This document shows positions 51,150 through 59,915 of a DNA stretch of 64,000 bases, in pieces; within the stretch, counting starts at the first letter, position 1; each line of letters starts with the position of its first letter. Source of the stretch: CAYZJV01 sp964478945 (GTDB lineage: Bacteria; Spirochaetota; Spirochaetia; Sphaerochaetales; Sphaerochaetaceae); NCBI GenBank assembly GCA_964478945.1, contig CAYZJV010000007.1, forward strand, positions 7,098-71,097. Reading direction: 5' to 3'. A program made the translations under genes and the position numbers. A model generated the notes under the pieces. It saw nothing but the letters and a program-made list of their open reading frames with translations. It was not told the DNA's origin and did not search any database.

Positions 51150-52634
51150 ATGTACACACTCCTCATAGCCGATGACGAGCATCTTGAAAGGGAAGCGATC
51201 GATCTGCTGGTGAAGCGAAGCACTCTCCAATTCACCACCATCAAGGTACGCAATGGGCGACAAGCTGTGGAGGCTGTTCAGAAGACCCATGTCGATATCG
51301 CCTTCCTCGATATCAGGATGCCGGGACTGTCTGGACTTGAAGCTGCGAAAAGGATCAATGAAATCGCCCCCGATTGTCGCATCGTATTCCTCACTGCATG
51401 GAACTCCTTTGATTTCGCCCAAGAGGCGATACGTCTTGGAGCGAAGGATTATCTGGTGAAACCCGCATCACCACATGATGTGATCACACTGCTTACAAGA
51501 TTGAAACAGGAACTCGATCAACGTGGTACCACCGGCACCTATAGCAGCACCGAAGAAGTCAGGACCATCCTCAGACAATTCAGCCGCAGTTTTTTCGCCG
51601 CCCTGAAATATGGTGTGGTGGGAGATGAAGGGATACGGACGTATCTACGCTTGGAAGGAATCGAGATGAATACGGGTATTGCGTTGGTGGTCGATGGAAT
51701 TGAGGAGCAGCGTTTGGCTTCAATATTGGAAAAAAGTGTGCAGGGGCCTCGCTATGAAGCCTGTTGCTTTCCCACTGTCGACAGAATCAGCGTACTTATG
51801 TTTGCTTTGGATCCCGAAGCCCTCGCATTGGCGATCAAAGCGGAACATCTCCTTTTGCAGTGTCCGCAATGTCATGTGGGAATGGGTACACCATTCTCCA
51901 CATATGGAGGAATACCAAAATCCCTTCGCGAGGCCTCCCAAGCCTATGGTATCGCATCAAGTGGCAAGCAGACTTTGGTGAAGTTCGAATCCTTGGTTGG
52001 ATATGCCCTTCTTGATGATGAGATCGACAAGACTGAGCGGCAATTGATCGATGCGGTGTTGTCGTCCAACCAAGGAGATGCAAGAAGACTTGCACACTTG
52101 TTGCAGGATCGAATAGCCCTCACCCATACCGAACAAGAGGCATTCTTGGATCGTTATTACGAAACGGTTCTCGTGGTCACACGAGCCGTACGCAATGGCA
52201 TCGACCACTTCTCTTATGAACCATTGCAAAAAACTTCACCGATGGAACTCGAACGCTACTTCATGGATTTCATCGATTCGGCCTGTGAGGTGATCGGGAT
52301 GGACAGAAAGGACAAGTATCTGCGATTGTTCAAGGATGTGAAGGAATATATCAATTCCCACTACGCCGAACCGCTTTCACTTGAACGGTTGTCAGAGATG
52401 TATGGATTGAGTCCGGGATATTTCAGCCGTCTATTCAAGGAATATGTCGGAGAATCTTTCGTCGACCATCTCACCTCTTGCAGGTTGAATGTCGCCAAAC
52501 AGATGATACGTACGGGGATGAAGATTCGCGAGGCCGCGGAGGTGACCGGATTCTCCGATTACTCATATTTTTCACGTGTCTTCAGGAATTCAGTGGGACT
52601 TTCACCTCGGGATTTCCAAAAAAAGCTAAAATAA
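51150..52634 (+). CDS. YesN-type response regulator (receiver + AraC HTH)
   Basis: 494 residues: receiver (1-120) with Asp8/Asp9, phospho-acceptor Asp54 and Lys in YLVKPAS; a middle region (130-380) of unknown role; and an AraC double helix-turn-helix (about 393-492, with LERLSEMYGLSPGYFSRLFKE). ATG 51150 follows GGGAG. It is the partner of the preceding kinase; the TRAP transporter 138 bp downstream is its obvious target, and a direct repeat lies in that gap. Confidence 0.93.
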   Translation: MYTLLIADDEHLEREAIDLLVKRSTLQFTTIKVRNGRQAVEAVQKTHVDIAFLDIRMPGLSGLEAAKRINEIAPDCRIVFLTAWNSFDFAQEAIRLGAKDYLVKPASPHDVITLLTRLKQELDQRGTTGTYSSTEEVRTILRQFSRSFFAALKYGVVGDEGIRTYLRLEGIEMNTGIALVVDGIEEQRLASILEKSVQGPRYEACCFPTVDRISVLMFALDPEALALAIKAEHLLLQCPQCHVGMGTPFSTYGGIPKSLREASQAYGIASSGKQTLVKFESLVGYALLDDEIDKTERQLIDAVLSSNQGDARRLAHLLQDRIALTHTEQEAFLDRYYETVLVVTRAVRNGIDHFSYEPLQKTSPMELERYFMDFIDSACEVIGMDRKDKYLRLFKDVKEYINSHYAEPLSLERLSEMYGLSPGYFSRLFKEYVGESFVDHLTSCRLNVAKQMIRTGMKIREAAEVTGFSDYSYFSRVFRNSVGLSPRDFQKKLK

Positions 52635-52665
52635 TTCTTTCAAATATATATAAATATTAGATTAT

Positions 52666-52684
52666 TTGTAAAATCTTGTAAAAT
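52666..52684. promoter_or_regulatory. Direct repeat upstream of dctP2
   Basis: TTGTAAAAT at 52666-52674 and 52676-52684, 10 bp apart (one helical turn), in an AT-rich stretch about 90-107 bp before dctP. AraC-type response regulators bind such repeats. Low confidence. Confidence 0.3.
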
Positions 52685-52772
52685 AAATGCCCAAAAATAG
52701 AATTCTCCAACTAGGAATCACCACACCTCCGTAGGATACTTTGGACATCACTAAGATTCCAGGAGGAACCAT

Positions 52773-53768
52773 ATGAAAAAAGTATTGCTTGCCATGGTAG
52801 TGGCATCCCTGTTGGTAGCCCCGATCTTCGCCCAAGGCGGAACCGAGGCCTCTGCTGAAAAACCCATCGTCCTTCGTCTGGCGGACAACCAGCCCGACGG
52901 GTATCCCACAGTGGTGGGAGACCTTGAGTTTGCCCGGTTGGTCGAGGAACGATCCAATGGTCGCATCAAGATTGAAGTGTACAACAATGGACAGCTTGGA
53001 GATGAGAAGTCTGCGATCGAACAGGTCCAGTTCGGTGGAATCGACTTCACACGTGTCTCGATTTCTCCTCTTGCCAACTTCAAGCCGCTGCTCAACGCAT
53101 TGCAGATGCCCTATCTCTACCGTGATTCCGACCACATGTGGAAGGTCCTCAACGGAGAAATCGGAAATTACTTCCTCAACTCCCTCTCCGATGTCGGCTT
53201 CATCGGTCTCGTCTACTACGATAGTGGAGCACGTAACTTCTACAACTCAGTGAAGCCCATCTATAAGGTTGCGGATCTCAAGGGAATGAAGATTCGTGTG
53301 CAGGAATCGACTCTGATGATGGGTCTTGTTTCCGCTCTCGGTGCCGTTCCCACACCACTTCCGTACGGTGATGTCTACAGCGCATTGCAGACGAACGTCA
53401 TCGATGGTGCAGAGAACAACTGGCCCTCATACGACACCTCCAGCCACCATGAAGTCGCGAAGTTCTACTCGATCGACGAGCACACCCGTGTTCCCGAAAT
53501 GATCGTGGCCTCCAAGATCACCATGGACAAGCTTTCCGAAGCAGACCAGGAATTGATCAAGCAGGCCGCAAAGGATTCCGCCCCAGTGCAGATCAAGGCT
53601 TGGGCCGACTTCGAAAAGAAATCGGAAGCAAAGGTAGTCGCAGCCGGGTCAAAGATCAATAAGATCAACGACCAAGCCGAATTCGCCGCAGCAATGGAAC
53701 CCCTCTACGACAGCTTCCTCAATGCTGAAGGAAAAGAGTGGGTCAAGAAGATCAAAGCGGTAAAATAG
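52773..53768 (+). CDS. dctP: TRAP transporter substrate-binding protein DctP (second system)
   Basis: 331 residues. Signal peptide MKKVLLAMVVASLLVAPIFA followed by QGGTEA, no lipobox Cys. It has the family signature KIRVQES (substrate Arg), ALGAVPTPLPYGDVYSALQTN and VIDGAENNWPSY, the form found in many sugar-acid or keto-acid binders. Ribosome binding site CAGGAGGAACC. It follows a YesM/YesN pair and precedes dctQM; a long hairpin separates it from dctQ. Confidence 0.95.
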   Translation: MKKVLLAMVVASLLVAPIFAQGGTEASAEKPIVLRLADNQPDGYPTVVGDLEFARLVEERSNGRIKIEVYNNGQLGDEKSAIEQVQFGGIDFTRVSISPLANFKPLLNALQMPYLYRDSDHMWKVLNGEIGNYFLNSLSDVGFIGLVYYDSGARNFYNSVKPIYKVADLKGMKIRVQESTLMMGLVSALGAVPTPLPYGDVYSALQTNVIDGAENNWPSYDTSSHHEVAKFYSIDEHTRVPEMIVASKITMDKLSEADQELIKQAAKDSAPVQIKAWADFEKKSEAKVVAAGSKINKINDQAEFAAAMEPLYDSFLNAEGKEWVKKIKAVK

Positions 53769-53797
53769 ACTTGTGGATTTCTGAAACCGTCGTGTAC

Positions 53798-53836
53798 CAT
53801 GGAGAGGGGAATCCTTAGGGATCCCCCTCTTCCATG
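53798..53836 (+). promoter_or_regulatory. Intercistronic hairpin between dctP2 and dctQ2
   Basis: 53798-53814 pairs with 53819-53836 to give a stem of about 16 bp with one bulged T and one A/C mismatch. It lies 29 bp after the dctP stop. No T-run follows, so it is probably a stability or attenuation element. Confidence 0.65.
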
Positions 53837-53866
53837 ACGAATTGGCTACCAAAGGAGGTGCCGGAC

Positions 53867-54379
53867 ATGAAAGTGTTCAAGAAGTATCTGGACAAGGTGT
53901 TCAACTGGGCACTGGTGCTTGCCATGGTCCTATTGGTCGCCATGGTCATCATCGTATTCACAAACGTGGTGTTGAGGTATGGCTTCAATTCGGGGATCAG
54001 ATGGGCCGAGGAAATCTCTCTGGTCATCGTGATTTGGTTCACCTTCATCGCCATGGCGCTTGGAGTGAAGGAAAATCTCCATATCAACATCACGATTCTT
54101 CCCAAGAAACTCCCTCGTGTGTTCAATGATTCATTGAATCTGGTCAAGTACATCCTGGAGATCGTCATTGGATTCATCCTGCTCTATTTCGGTATCGGAG
54201 TGACCAGGAACGCGGCGATGTCCAAGTTGCCCGCCACAGGAATTACGAATGCGGTAAACTACATCATAGTTCCCATCGCAGCGATATTCATCATCCTCTA
54301 CGCAGCCTACTTCCTCTATGTGGCCATCGCCGACCTGAAGCGGGTGCACGATACGACAGGAGGGAAATCCAATGCCTGA
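53867..54379 (+). CDS. dctQ: TRAP transporter small permease DctQ (second system)
   Basis: 170 residues with four helices (about 12-35, 45-65, 85-107, 128-150) and the RYGF ... WAEE pattern. ATG 53867 follows AAAGGAGGTG at ideal spacing; the longer frame to 53834 includes the hairpin. It overlaps dctM by 8 nt. Confidence 0.94.
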   Translation: MKVFKKYLDKVFNWALVLAMVLLVAMVIIVFTNVVLRYGFNSGIRWAEEISLVIVIWFTFIAMALGVKENLHINITILPKKLPRVFNDSLNLVKYILEIVIGFILLYFGIGVTRNAAMSKLPATGITNAVNYIIVPIAAIFIILYAAYFLYVAIADLKRVHDTTGGKSNA

Positions 54380-55667
54380 TCCTTCAACAGCAACAGCCAT
54401 CCTGATGGGGTCCTTCGTCGTATTGCTATTGCTCAAATTCCCCATCACATTCACCCTCTTCATATCTTCGGTGTTCACCGCACTCTATCTCAACATTCCC
54501 CTGCTGTCGATCGTGCAGAGGACCGTGAGTGGAGTGAATTCGTTCTCATTGCTTGCGATCCCATTCTTCATCCTCGCTGGTGAGATCATGGGAAGGGGTG
54601 GCATCTCACGTAGATTGGTCGAGTTCTCGAACGCAATGGTGGGACGGGTTCAGGGAGGCCTCGCGGAGGTGAACGTACTAGCATCGATGTTCTTCGGAGG
54701 CATCTCTGGTTCAGCGGTTGCCGATGTTTCGTCGATCGGCACCATGCTCATCCCGATGATGGTCGACAAGGGCTACGACGACGATTACTCGGTTGCCGTC
54801 ACCGTCACCAGTAGTTGTCAGGGAGTCATCATACCTCCCAGCCACAATATGATCATCTTCAGCCTGGCAGCCGGAGGAGGAGTCTCGGTAGGCAAGCTCT
54901 TCATGGGAGGGATCATCCCTGGAGTGTTGTTGGGAGTCGCCTTGATGATCGTGAGTTATGTGATTGCGGTGAAACGGGGATATCCAAAAGAGGAAAAATA
55001 TGGTTTCAAGAGAACACTGAAGGTTTCCCGTGATGCCGTGCTTGGATTGCTCACCGTGGTAATCATCATCGGTGGAGTGGTGACCGGTGTATTCACCGCA
55101 ACCGAATCGGCTTCAGTAGCAGTGGTCTACGCATTCATCATCACATTCTTCGTGTATCGCGAAATCTCGTTGAAGGAGATGCCGAAGATCCTGCTCCATT
55201 CCTTGCGTACACTTGCGATGGTGATGAGTCTGATCGCGGCGGCAAGCGCCTTCGGTTGGTTGCTTGCCTATCTGAGAATCCCCCAAGCTGTGACTACGTT
55301 CCTGCTTGGAATCTCACACAATCCGATCATCCTGTTGCTGCTCATCAATGTGATGTTGCTGGTGTTGGGTGCGATCATGGACATGGCGCCATTGATCATC
55401 ATCGTCACTCCGATCCTCTATCCTGTGATAGTGGGACAATTGGGCATGAGCCCGATCCAGTTTGGTATCATGCTGATCCTCAACCTTGCCATCGGTCTCT
55501 GCACCCCACCGGTCGGATCCGCGCTCTTCGTGGGTAGCGCGATCGGAAAGATATCGATAGAGAAGGCTACCAAGGCCATGCTCCCCTTCTATATCGCCAT
55601 GTTGGTTACCTTGCTGTTCGTCACTTTCTGGCCGGCACTTACCATGACACTGCCGAATATGATGTGA
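54372..55667 (+). CDS. dctM: TRAP transporter large permease DctM (second system)
   Basis: 431-residue membrane subunit with about 12 helices and two re-entrant hairpins. Family motifs: FFILAGEIMGRGGISRRLV, FFGGISGSAVADVSSIG, SCQGVIIPPSHNM and LCTPPVGSALFVG. It moves the substrate together with Na+. It overlaps dctQ and is followed by a good terminator. Confidence 0.96.
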   Translation: MPDPSTATAILMGSFVVLLLLKFPITFTLFISSVFTALYLNIPLLSIVQRTVSGVNSFSLLAIPFFILAGEIMGRGGISRRLVEFSNAMVGRVQGGLAEVNVLASMFFGGISGSAVADVSSIGTMLIPMMVDKGYDDDYSVAVTVTSSCQGVIIPPSHNMIIFSLAAGGGVSVGKLFMGGIIPGVLLGVALMIVSYVIAVKRGYPKEEKYGFKRTLKVSRDAVLGLLTVVIIIGGVVTGVFTATESASVAVVYAFIITFFVYREISLKEMPKILLHSLRTLAMVMSLIAAASAFGWLLAYLRIPQAVTTFLLGISHNPIILLLLINVMLLVLGAIMDMAPLIIIVTPILYPVIVGQLGMSPIQFGIMLILNLAIGLCTPPVGSALFVGSAIGKISIEKATKAMLPFYIAMLVTLLFVTFWPALTMTLPNMM

Positions 55668-55689
55668 CGGTTGCCGATAGCTATCGATA

Positions 55690-55724
55690 GGCCATGCGGG
55701 GGGAGACTCAAGCATGGCCTTTTC
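55690..55724 (+). terminator. Terminator after dctM2
   Basis: GGCCATGC (55690-55697) pairs with GCATGGCC (55712-55719), 14-nt loop, followed by TTTTCTT. A separate CGATAGCTATCG palindrome lies at 55675-55686. Confidence 0.85.
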
Positions 55725-55825
55725 TTGTCCTTTGACCGGATATTCCAATACTCACCATGTGTGCACTAGGATCATCCCAAAAAAAAGACAGCACAATCAT
55801 ATTCGACCATGCCGTCTTCAAGCTA

Positions 55826-55844
55826 GGGGCGTTTGGAGCGCCCC
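55826..55844 (-). terminator. Hairpin downstream of rubrerythrin
   Basis: GGGGCG (55826-55831) pairs with CGCCCC (55839-55844) around a 7-nt loop, 7 nt beyond the rubrerythrin stop. No T-run, so only a weak terminator candidate. Confidence 0.4.
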
Positions 55845-55850
55845 GATCTG

Positions 55851-56393
55851 TCAATAATTGCGGGCCGCGATCTCAAAGTGAGACTGGGGATGGGCACAGA
55901 TGGGGCACACCTTCGGAGCTGTCTTGCCAATGTGGATATGGCCGCAGACCCCGCACTTCCAAATCTGCTCGTCCTCACGGGAGAAGACCACTTCCTCTTC
56001 CACATTCTTGAGCAATGCAAGATATCTGGCTTCGTGCTCCTTTTCGATCTTGGCCACACCTTCGAACAAGGCTGCGATCTTGTTGAAACCCTCTTCCCTG
56101 GCGACTTCCGCAAAGCCTTTGTACATGTCGGTCCACTCGTAGTGCTCGCCCTCGGCGGCCATCTTCAAGTTGGTCGCGGTATCGGCAATCTCACCATTCG
56201 CCTGCAACGCTTTGAACCAGAGCTTCGCATGCATCCTCTCGTTGTCGGCGGTTTCTTCGAACAAGTCGGCAATCTGCTGGTATCCATCCTTGCGAGCCTG
56301 GCTTGCCCAATAGGTATATTTATTGCGAGCCATCGACTCTCCTGCAAACGCATCATGTAGATTCTTTTCGGTTCTTGAGCCTTTGAGTTCCAT
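55851..56393 (-). CDS. rbr: Rubrerythrin
   Basis: 180 residues. It reduces hydrogen peroxide in anaerobes using electrons from rubredoxin-like carriers. Di-iron ligands appear as Glu19, Glu52-x2-His55 and a second E-x2-H-type pair in IEKEHEARY. The C-terminal rubredoxin site has CGVC and CPIC. It completes the route superoxide to peroxide to water with desulfoferrodoxin. GGGAGG precedes the ATG. Confidence 0.97.
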   Translation of the reverse strand: MELKGSRTEKNLHDAFAGESMARNKYTYWASQARKDGYQQIADLFEETADNERMHAKLWFKALQANGEIADTATNLKMAAEGEHYEWTDMYKGFAEVAREEGFNKIAALFEGVAKIEKEHEARYLALLKNVEEEVVFSREDEQIWKCGVCGHIHIGKTAPKVCPICAHPQSHFEIAARNY

Positions 56394-56440
56394 GTAGTCC
56401 TCCCACTGTATTGGAAATTTCCTTGAATTGATTTCAAATT

Positions 56441-56469
56441 ATGATACCATCAGGAACATTTGTCCGCAA
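56441..56469 (-). promoter_or_regulatory. Promoter of rubrerythrin
   Basis: Minus-strand TTGCGG (56469-56464), 17-bp spacer, TATCAT (56446-56441). A GGAAATTTCC palindrome (56413-56422) lies between it and the start codon. Confidence 0.6.
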
Positions 56470-56650
56470 GATATAATCCAAAAATATGTGGTTGTTCAGT
56501 GATTACAATACCCTGCAACTGTCCAGTGAACACCATAGGTTCTCTCTCAGGAGAGCGTTGGGCCTGAAGTACGAAAAGGACGACCAGTGCGTGGGACTGG
56601 TGGGAAGCTGTTTTGGTACACGGGGGAGAGGGAGCCTCGGTACGGTGGAA

Positions 56651-57256
56651 TCAAAGCAACAGATCACCTTGGGGAGCAGGGGGTTCAAGCGGAGCCAGTC
56701 CTCCGGTCATCCGTTGGAAACGGATTCCCCGCTCCATCAGGAACTCCACAGCCTCCTGTTCGGAGGGACAGGGGCACGCCTCATGGAACACCAAGCCGCA
56801 GTTCACCGCATCTTCCAAGGCATGGTGGGCCTGATAAGCGAAACCGAATCGCTCGGACAGTGAAGTGAGGCGATGACTGGAAAAGTGTGGCCATATCTTC
56901 CGTGAAATCCTCACTGTACACGTGTAGCGGAGCGGAGGAATCGGCAAACCATAATGTGTAAGCATGGCACGAAGAATTCCGATATCGAAGGGAGCATTGT
57001 GGGCAATCAGAAGATCGTTGCCTATGAACAAAAGGATTGCGGGCCAAATCATATCGAAAGTCGGAGCATTGACCACGTCTTCCGGTCGGATACCATGGAT
57101 GGAAATATTCATCGGAGAGAAATATTTCGAAGGGGGGTTGATGAGGGTGTAATAGGAATCGAGGACCTTCCCATCAACCATCTTCGCCAATCCCACCGAG
57201 CACGCACTGGTGGGATCATTGTTCGCCGTCTCAAAATCGATTGCAACATATCTCAT
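56651..57256 (-). CDS. DnaQ-type 3'-5' exonuclease (DEDDh)
   Basis: 201 residues. Exo I YVAIDFETAN (Asp7, Glu9), Exo II AHNAPFDIG, Exo III HHALEDAVNCG with the His-x4-Asp that marks the DEDDh group. Similar to the epsilon subunit of DNA polymerase III, but stand-alone proteins of this size also trim RNA or DNA in repair. The start overlaps the cysteine-desulfidase stop by 4 nt. Its 3' side faces an unexplained stretch (56470-56650). Confidence 0.9.
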   Translation of the reverse strand: MRYVAIDFETANNDPTSACSVGLAKMVDGKVLDSYYTLINPPSKYFSPMNISIHGIRPEDVVNAPTFDMIWPAILLFIGNDLLIAHNAPFDIGILRAMLTHYGLPIPPLRYTCTVRISRKIWPHFSSHRLTSLSERFGFAYQAHHALEDAVNCGLVFHEACPCPSEQEAVEFLMERGIRFQRMTGGLAPLEPPAPQGDLLL

Positions 57257-58563
57257 CGTTCACACACTTCCTGTTTTCCCATCATGATCGCCAATATGGT
57301 ACGGTCCGTCTGTTCCATCCCTTCATGGCTTATCTGGGTAAGATACGAAAAACTTTGCAAAGCGTCTCTACCCACGATACCCGATTCATCACGAGGGGAC
57401 ATCCCCTTTAGTGCCAATCTGCTGCTTACGGCTGCAGCTTGTACAGAGGAATAGATCTTCAAGGCACAGGTACCCTTGGCACCGTCGCAGATGATTCCAG
57501 TGAGATTTCCCACCATGTTGTTCACTGCCATATCCAGCGCATCCACAGATCCTCCCTGAAGATACACCAAACCGCATGCGGTTCCGATCGCGGCAGTGAA
57601 GGCCCCACACAAGGCGGAGAGCCTATCCTTTTTGGCAGTCAGGACCAAGGCGACCAGATGGCTTACGAACAATGCCCTGACGAGCATTGCATCCGCTATG
57701 CCAAGATGGCTTGCCATCACCAAAAGAGGTACAGATACGGTGATCCCTTGGTTGCCACTACCGCTATTGATCACCACCGGTAAAGGACACCCTGCCATAC
57801 GGGCATCGCTTGCCGATGCGGCGAGAGCGGCTCCCAGAGCGTATGCATCGTCGAGGGAAGTGGGTACTTCTGGTAGGGAAGAGCCCATCGTCCTACCTAC
57901 CGCCAACCCATATTCATGTTCCATCGCATGTCGTGCGATTGCCATATTCGTTTTGGCTCCTTGCAACACAAAATCGAGTTCCTCAACAGCAATCCTGTTG
58001 GCCGCATCGACGATATCTTGAAGAGACAAATTCGCGATCATCTCGTTGGTGAACGAATCGTCGACCCTACTCTCCTCCGCTACCGCCAAGGGAAGATCCA
58101 ACAGCATTCCTTCGTCCTTTCGCAATCGTACGAAGCGGCTGTGTTCTCCACTGATGACGGCTTCTGCGCTATGTTGCAAGCCGGAAGCAACCACTCCGAT
58201 ATAGACGGGAGGGACATCCTCCAAGAGCTGGAGTGCAACTTTTCCCTCCTGTGAGTATCGTGCAGCCGCAAGCTTCTGTGATTCTGAAATTTCGCTGAGT
58301 ATTCCCAGTCCTCTTGCAATATCACCACCGGCCGCGCCCAATGCAACCGCCGCTTGTATACCACGCATGGTGCAGTTGGGCAATCCAACTCCCATGGCAT
58401 TCTTCACCATGTCGCGACTTGCCGAAATATCGAGCTTCTCGACGGGTTCACCAAGCAACATTCCGGCCTTGGCACCTGCCAACGCAGCTGCCGCAGGTTC
58501 GGTGCAACCCATCGCGATCATCAATTCACGTTTGAGAAGATCCAAAAACTGTCGTGTTTCCAT
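57253..58563 (-). CDS. cyuA: L-cysteine desulfidase (CyuA/YhaM family)
   Basis: 436 residues. Members break L-cysteine into pyruvate, ammonia and sulfide with a [4Fe-4S] cluster. Visible: MGCTEP with Cys20, SGSGNQG (267-273) and the later cysteines Cys319, Cys330, Cys359 and Cys366 in the serine-dehydratase-alpha-like part. ATG 58563 fits the family start, but there is no ribosome binding site; a TATAGT lies 7 bp upstream, so the mRNA may be leaderless. Together with the persulfide enzyme it would handle cellular sulfide. Confidence 0.9.
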   Translation of the reverse strand: METRQFLDLLKRELMIAMGCTEPAAAALAGAKAGMLLGEPVEKLDISASRDMVKNAMGVGLPNCTMRGIQAAVALGAAGGDIARGLGILSEISESQKLAAARYSQEGKVALQLLEDVPPVYIGVVASGLQHSAEAVISGEHSRFVRLRKDEGMLLDLPLAVAEESRVDDSFTNEMIANLSLQDIVDAANRIAVEELDFVLQGAKTNMAIARHAMEHEYGLAVGRTMGSSLPEVPTSLDDAYALGAALAASASDARMAGCPLPVVINSGSGNQGITVSVPLLVMASHLGIADAMLVRALFVSHLVALVLTAKKDRLSALCGAFTAAIGTACGLVYLQGGSVDALDMAVNNMVGNLTGIICDGAKGTCALKIYSSVQAAAVSSRLALKGMSPRDESGIVGRDALQSFSYLTQISHEGMEQTDRTILAIMMGKQEVCER

Positions 58564-58570
58564 ACCCACG

Positions 58571-58576
58571 ACTATA
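58571..58576 (-). promoter_or_regulatory. -10 box directly upstream of cyuA
   Basis: Minus-strand TATAGT ends 7 bp before the ATG, which would place the transcription start at or next to the start codon. The -35 (TGGAGC at 17 bp) is poor. Confidence 0.35.
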
Positions 58577-58587
58577 CCATGGAAAGC

Positions 58588-58621
58588 GGGTTTGCTCCAC
58601 GTGATGAAAGGGAGCAAACCC
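58588..58621 (-). terminator. Hairpin between manA and cyuA
   Basis: Perfect 11-bp stem GGGTTTGCTCC / GGAGCAAACCC (58588-58598 with 58611-58621), 12-nt loop, 60 bp after the manA stop. Followed by GCTTTCC rather than a T-run; a weak terminator or an operator for cyuA. Confidence 0.5.
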
Positions 58622-58680
58622 CTATCCTTGATGTCATACTGTGCCGATTACCACTGTTCTGAGGAGACAACACAATGGCA

Positions 58681-59895
58681 TCAACCGGGCACCGAAGCAC
58701 TGAAAAGAGTCCCCTGCACATCAAGATGATACGAAGACAAGTGGGTTGCCACTACGGCACATTCACCGCCTTTCAACGACAGTTTCCCCGTATCCGCCAC
58801 GATATCGACCTTGCCTTCGGTGCAGAAGAGAAGCTCCACCGAATTTCTCCCGGTGATATCGTACTGTCCATCATCATGCACTCCCAACAGGAAATCCCCG
58901 GTAGGGGCCAAAACATTCAGTCTTCCACTGGCATCCCTCAACTGGGGACAAAGATCGGCCGGATGCGCTTTGAATGTCAACGTCTTGAGCAACTCGGGTA
59001 CATTCACCAACTTGTTCGTAAGACCACCACGCAGCACATTGTCGCTATTGGTCATCAATTCGATTCCATTACCCTTCACATAGGCATGTAAAGTTCTCGG
59101 TTCGAGGAATATCGCTTCCCCCGGCTTCATGTGCACCACATTGAGGAAGAATGGTGCCAACACTCCAGGATCACCAGGATAGGTCTCCAGACAGTCGAGT
59201 GCAATTTGGTTTGGAGACAACCACCCTTCGCAAGCCTCATCCCGAATAGAAGGAAGATTGTTCCTGTATTCTTCCAATAGAGAAATCAATTGCCCCTTTT
59301 CCATCGTATAGAGGAGAGTGAAGAAACGTTCGATCGCCGCTGCTTCCTCCTTTTCCTTCGCCTCTGGAGGAAAGAACAATTGCACATGATTGGGAATCAG
59401 TGCCTCCATATTGCGAATGATATTCGCTAAAGGAAGGAAGCCGCACATCGCGGTGACCGGAGTAAGCGCATAGAGTACCTCGGCTTTTTGCCGGTCATCC
59501 TTGTAATTCCACTGATCGCGTGGAGTATCGACATGGGACGGGATCTCCGCGGCATAGCCTTTCTGCGCTTGCTCGGAAGATGGATGGACCTGAAGAGAGA
59601 GTGGTTTGGCGATAGCCAGAACCTTGAGGAGAAAGGGAAGATCCTTTCCGAATCTTTCCACATGCTCATCAGAGAAGAACTGTTGCGCATGATCGGTAAG
59701 GAAATCACCAAGAGGTTCACCATCTGAGAGCGTCGCCTCTCCATTGGGATGCGTGCCGAACCAAAGTTCCGCCTTCGGCTTGCCATCGGGATCCCTGCCC
59801 AACAGAGAGGGGATGAACGCAATGTCACCCCACTCGTACTGTTGAACCTTAGGTGTGATGGGCACCATATCCATAGATGCTGTTAGGTCACTCAT
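58681..59895 (-). CDS. manA: Mannose-6-phosphate isomerase, class I
   Basis: 404 residues. It interconverts mannose-6-phosphate and fructose-6-phosphate. The zinc ligands appear in LQVHPSSEQA (Gln and His), KAEVLYAL (Glu) and RTLHAYVKGNGIE (His). The ATG at 59895 has only a weak GATGGG upstream; an in-frame ATG at 59874 has none. It starts 20 bp after the nhaC stop. Confidence 0.95.
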   Translation of the reverse strand: MSDLTASMDMVPITPKVQQYEWGDIAFIPSLLGRDPDGKPKAELWFGTHPNGEATLSDGEPLGDFLTDHAQQFFSDEHVERFGKDLPFLLKVLAIAKPLSLQVHPSSEQAQKGYAAEIPSHVDTPRDQWNYKDDRQKAEVLYALTPVTAMCGFLPLANIIRNMEALIPNHVQLFFPPEAKEKEEAAAIERFFTLLYTMEKGQLISLLEEYRNNLPSIRDEACEGWLSPNQIALDCLETYPGDPGVLAPFFLNVVHMKPGEAIFLEPRTLHAYVKGNGIELMTNSDNVLRGGLTNKLVNVPELLKTLTFKAHPADLCPQLRDASGRLNVLAPTGDFLLGVHDDGQYDITGRNSVELLFCTEGKVDIVADTGKLSLKGGECAVVATHLSSYHLDVQGTLFSASVPG

Positions 59896-59915
59896 GTGCC
59901 CATCGTATCATCTAA

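Noticed and set aside
52666..52684. TTGTAAAAT repeat as the start of a CRISPR or phage attachment site
   Set aside because: Only two short copies 10 bp apart, no spacers, no cas or integrase genes.
56486..56863. Plus-strand open frame of 125 codons starting next to a TATAAT
   Set aside because: More than half lies antisense to the exonuclease and no homologous motif is seen. The region is kept only as an open question.
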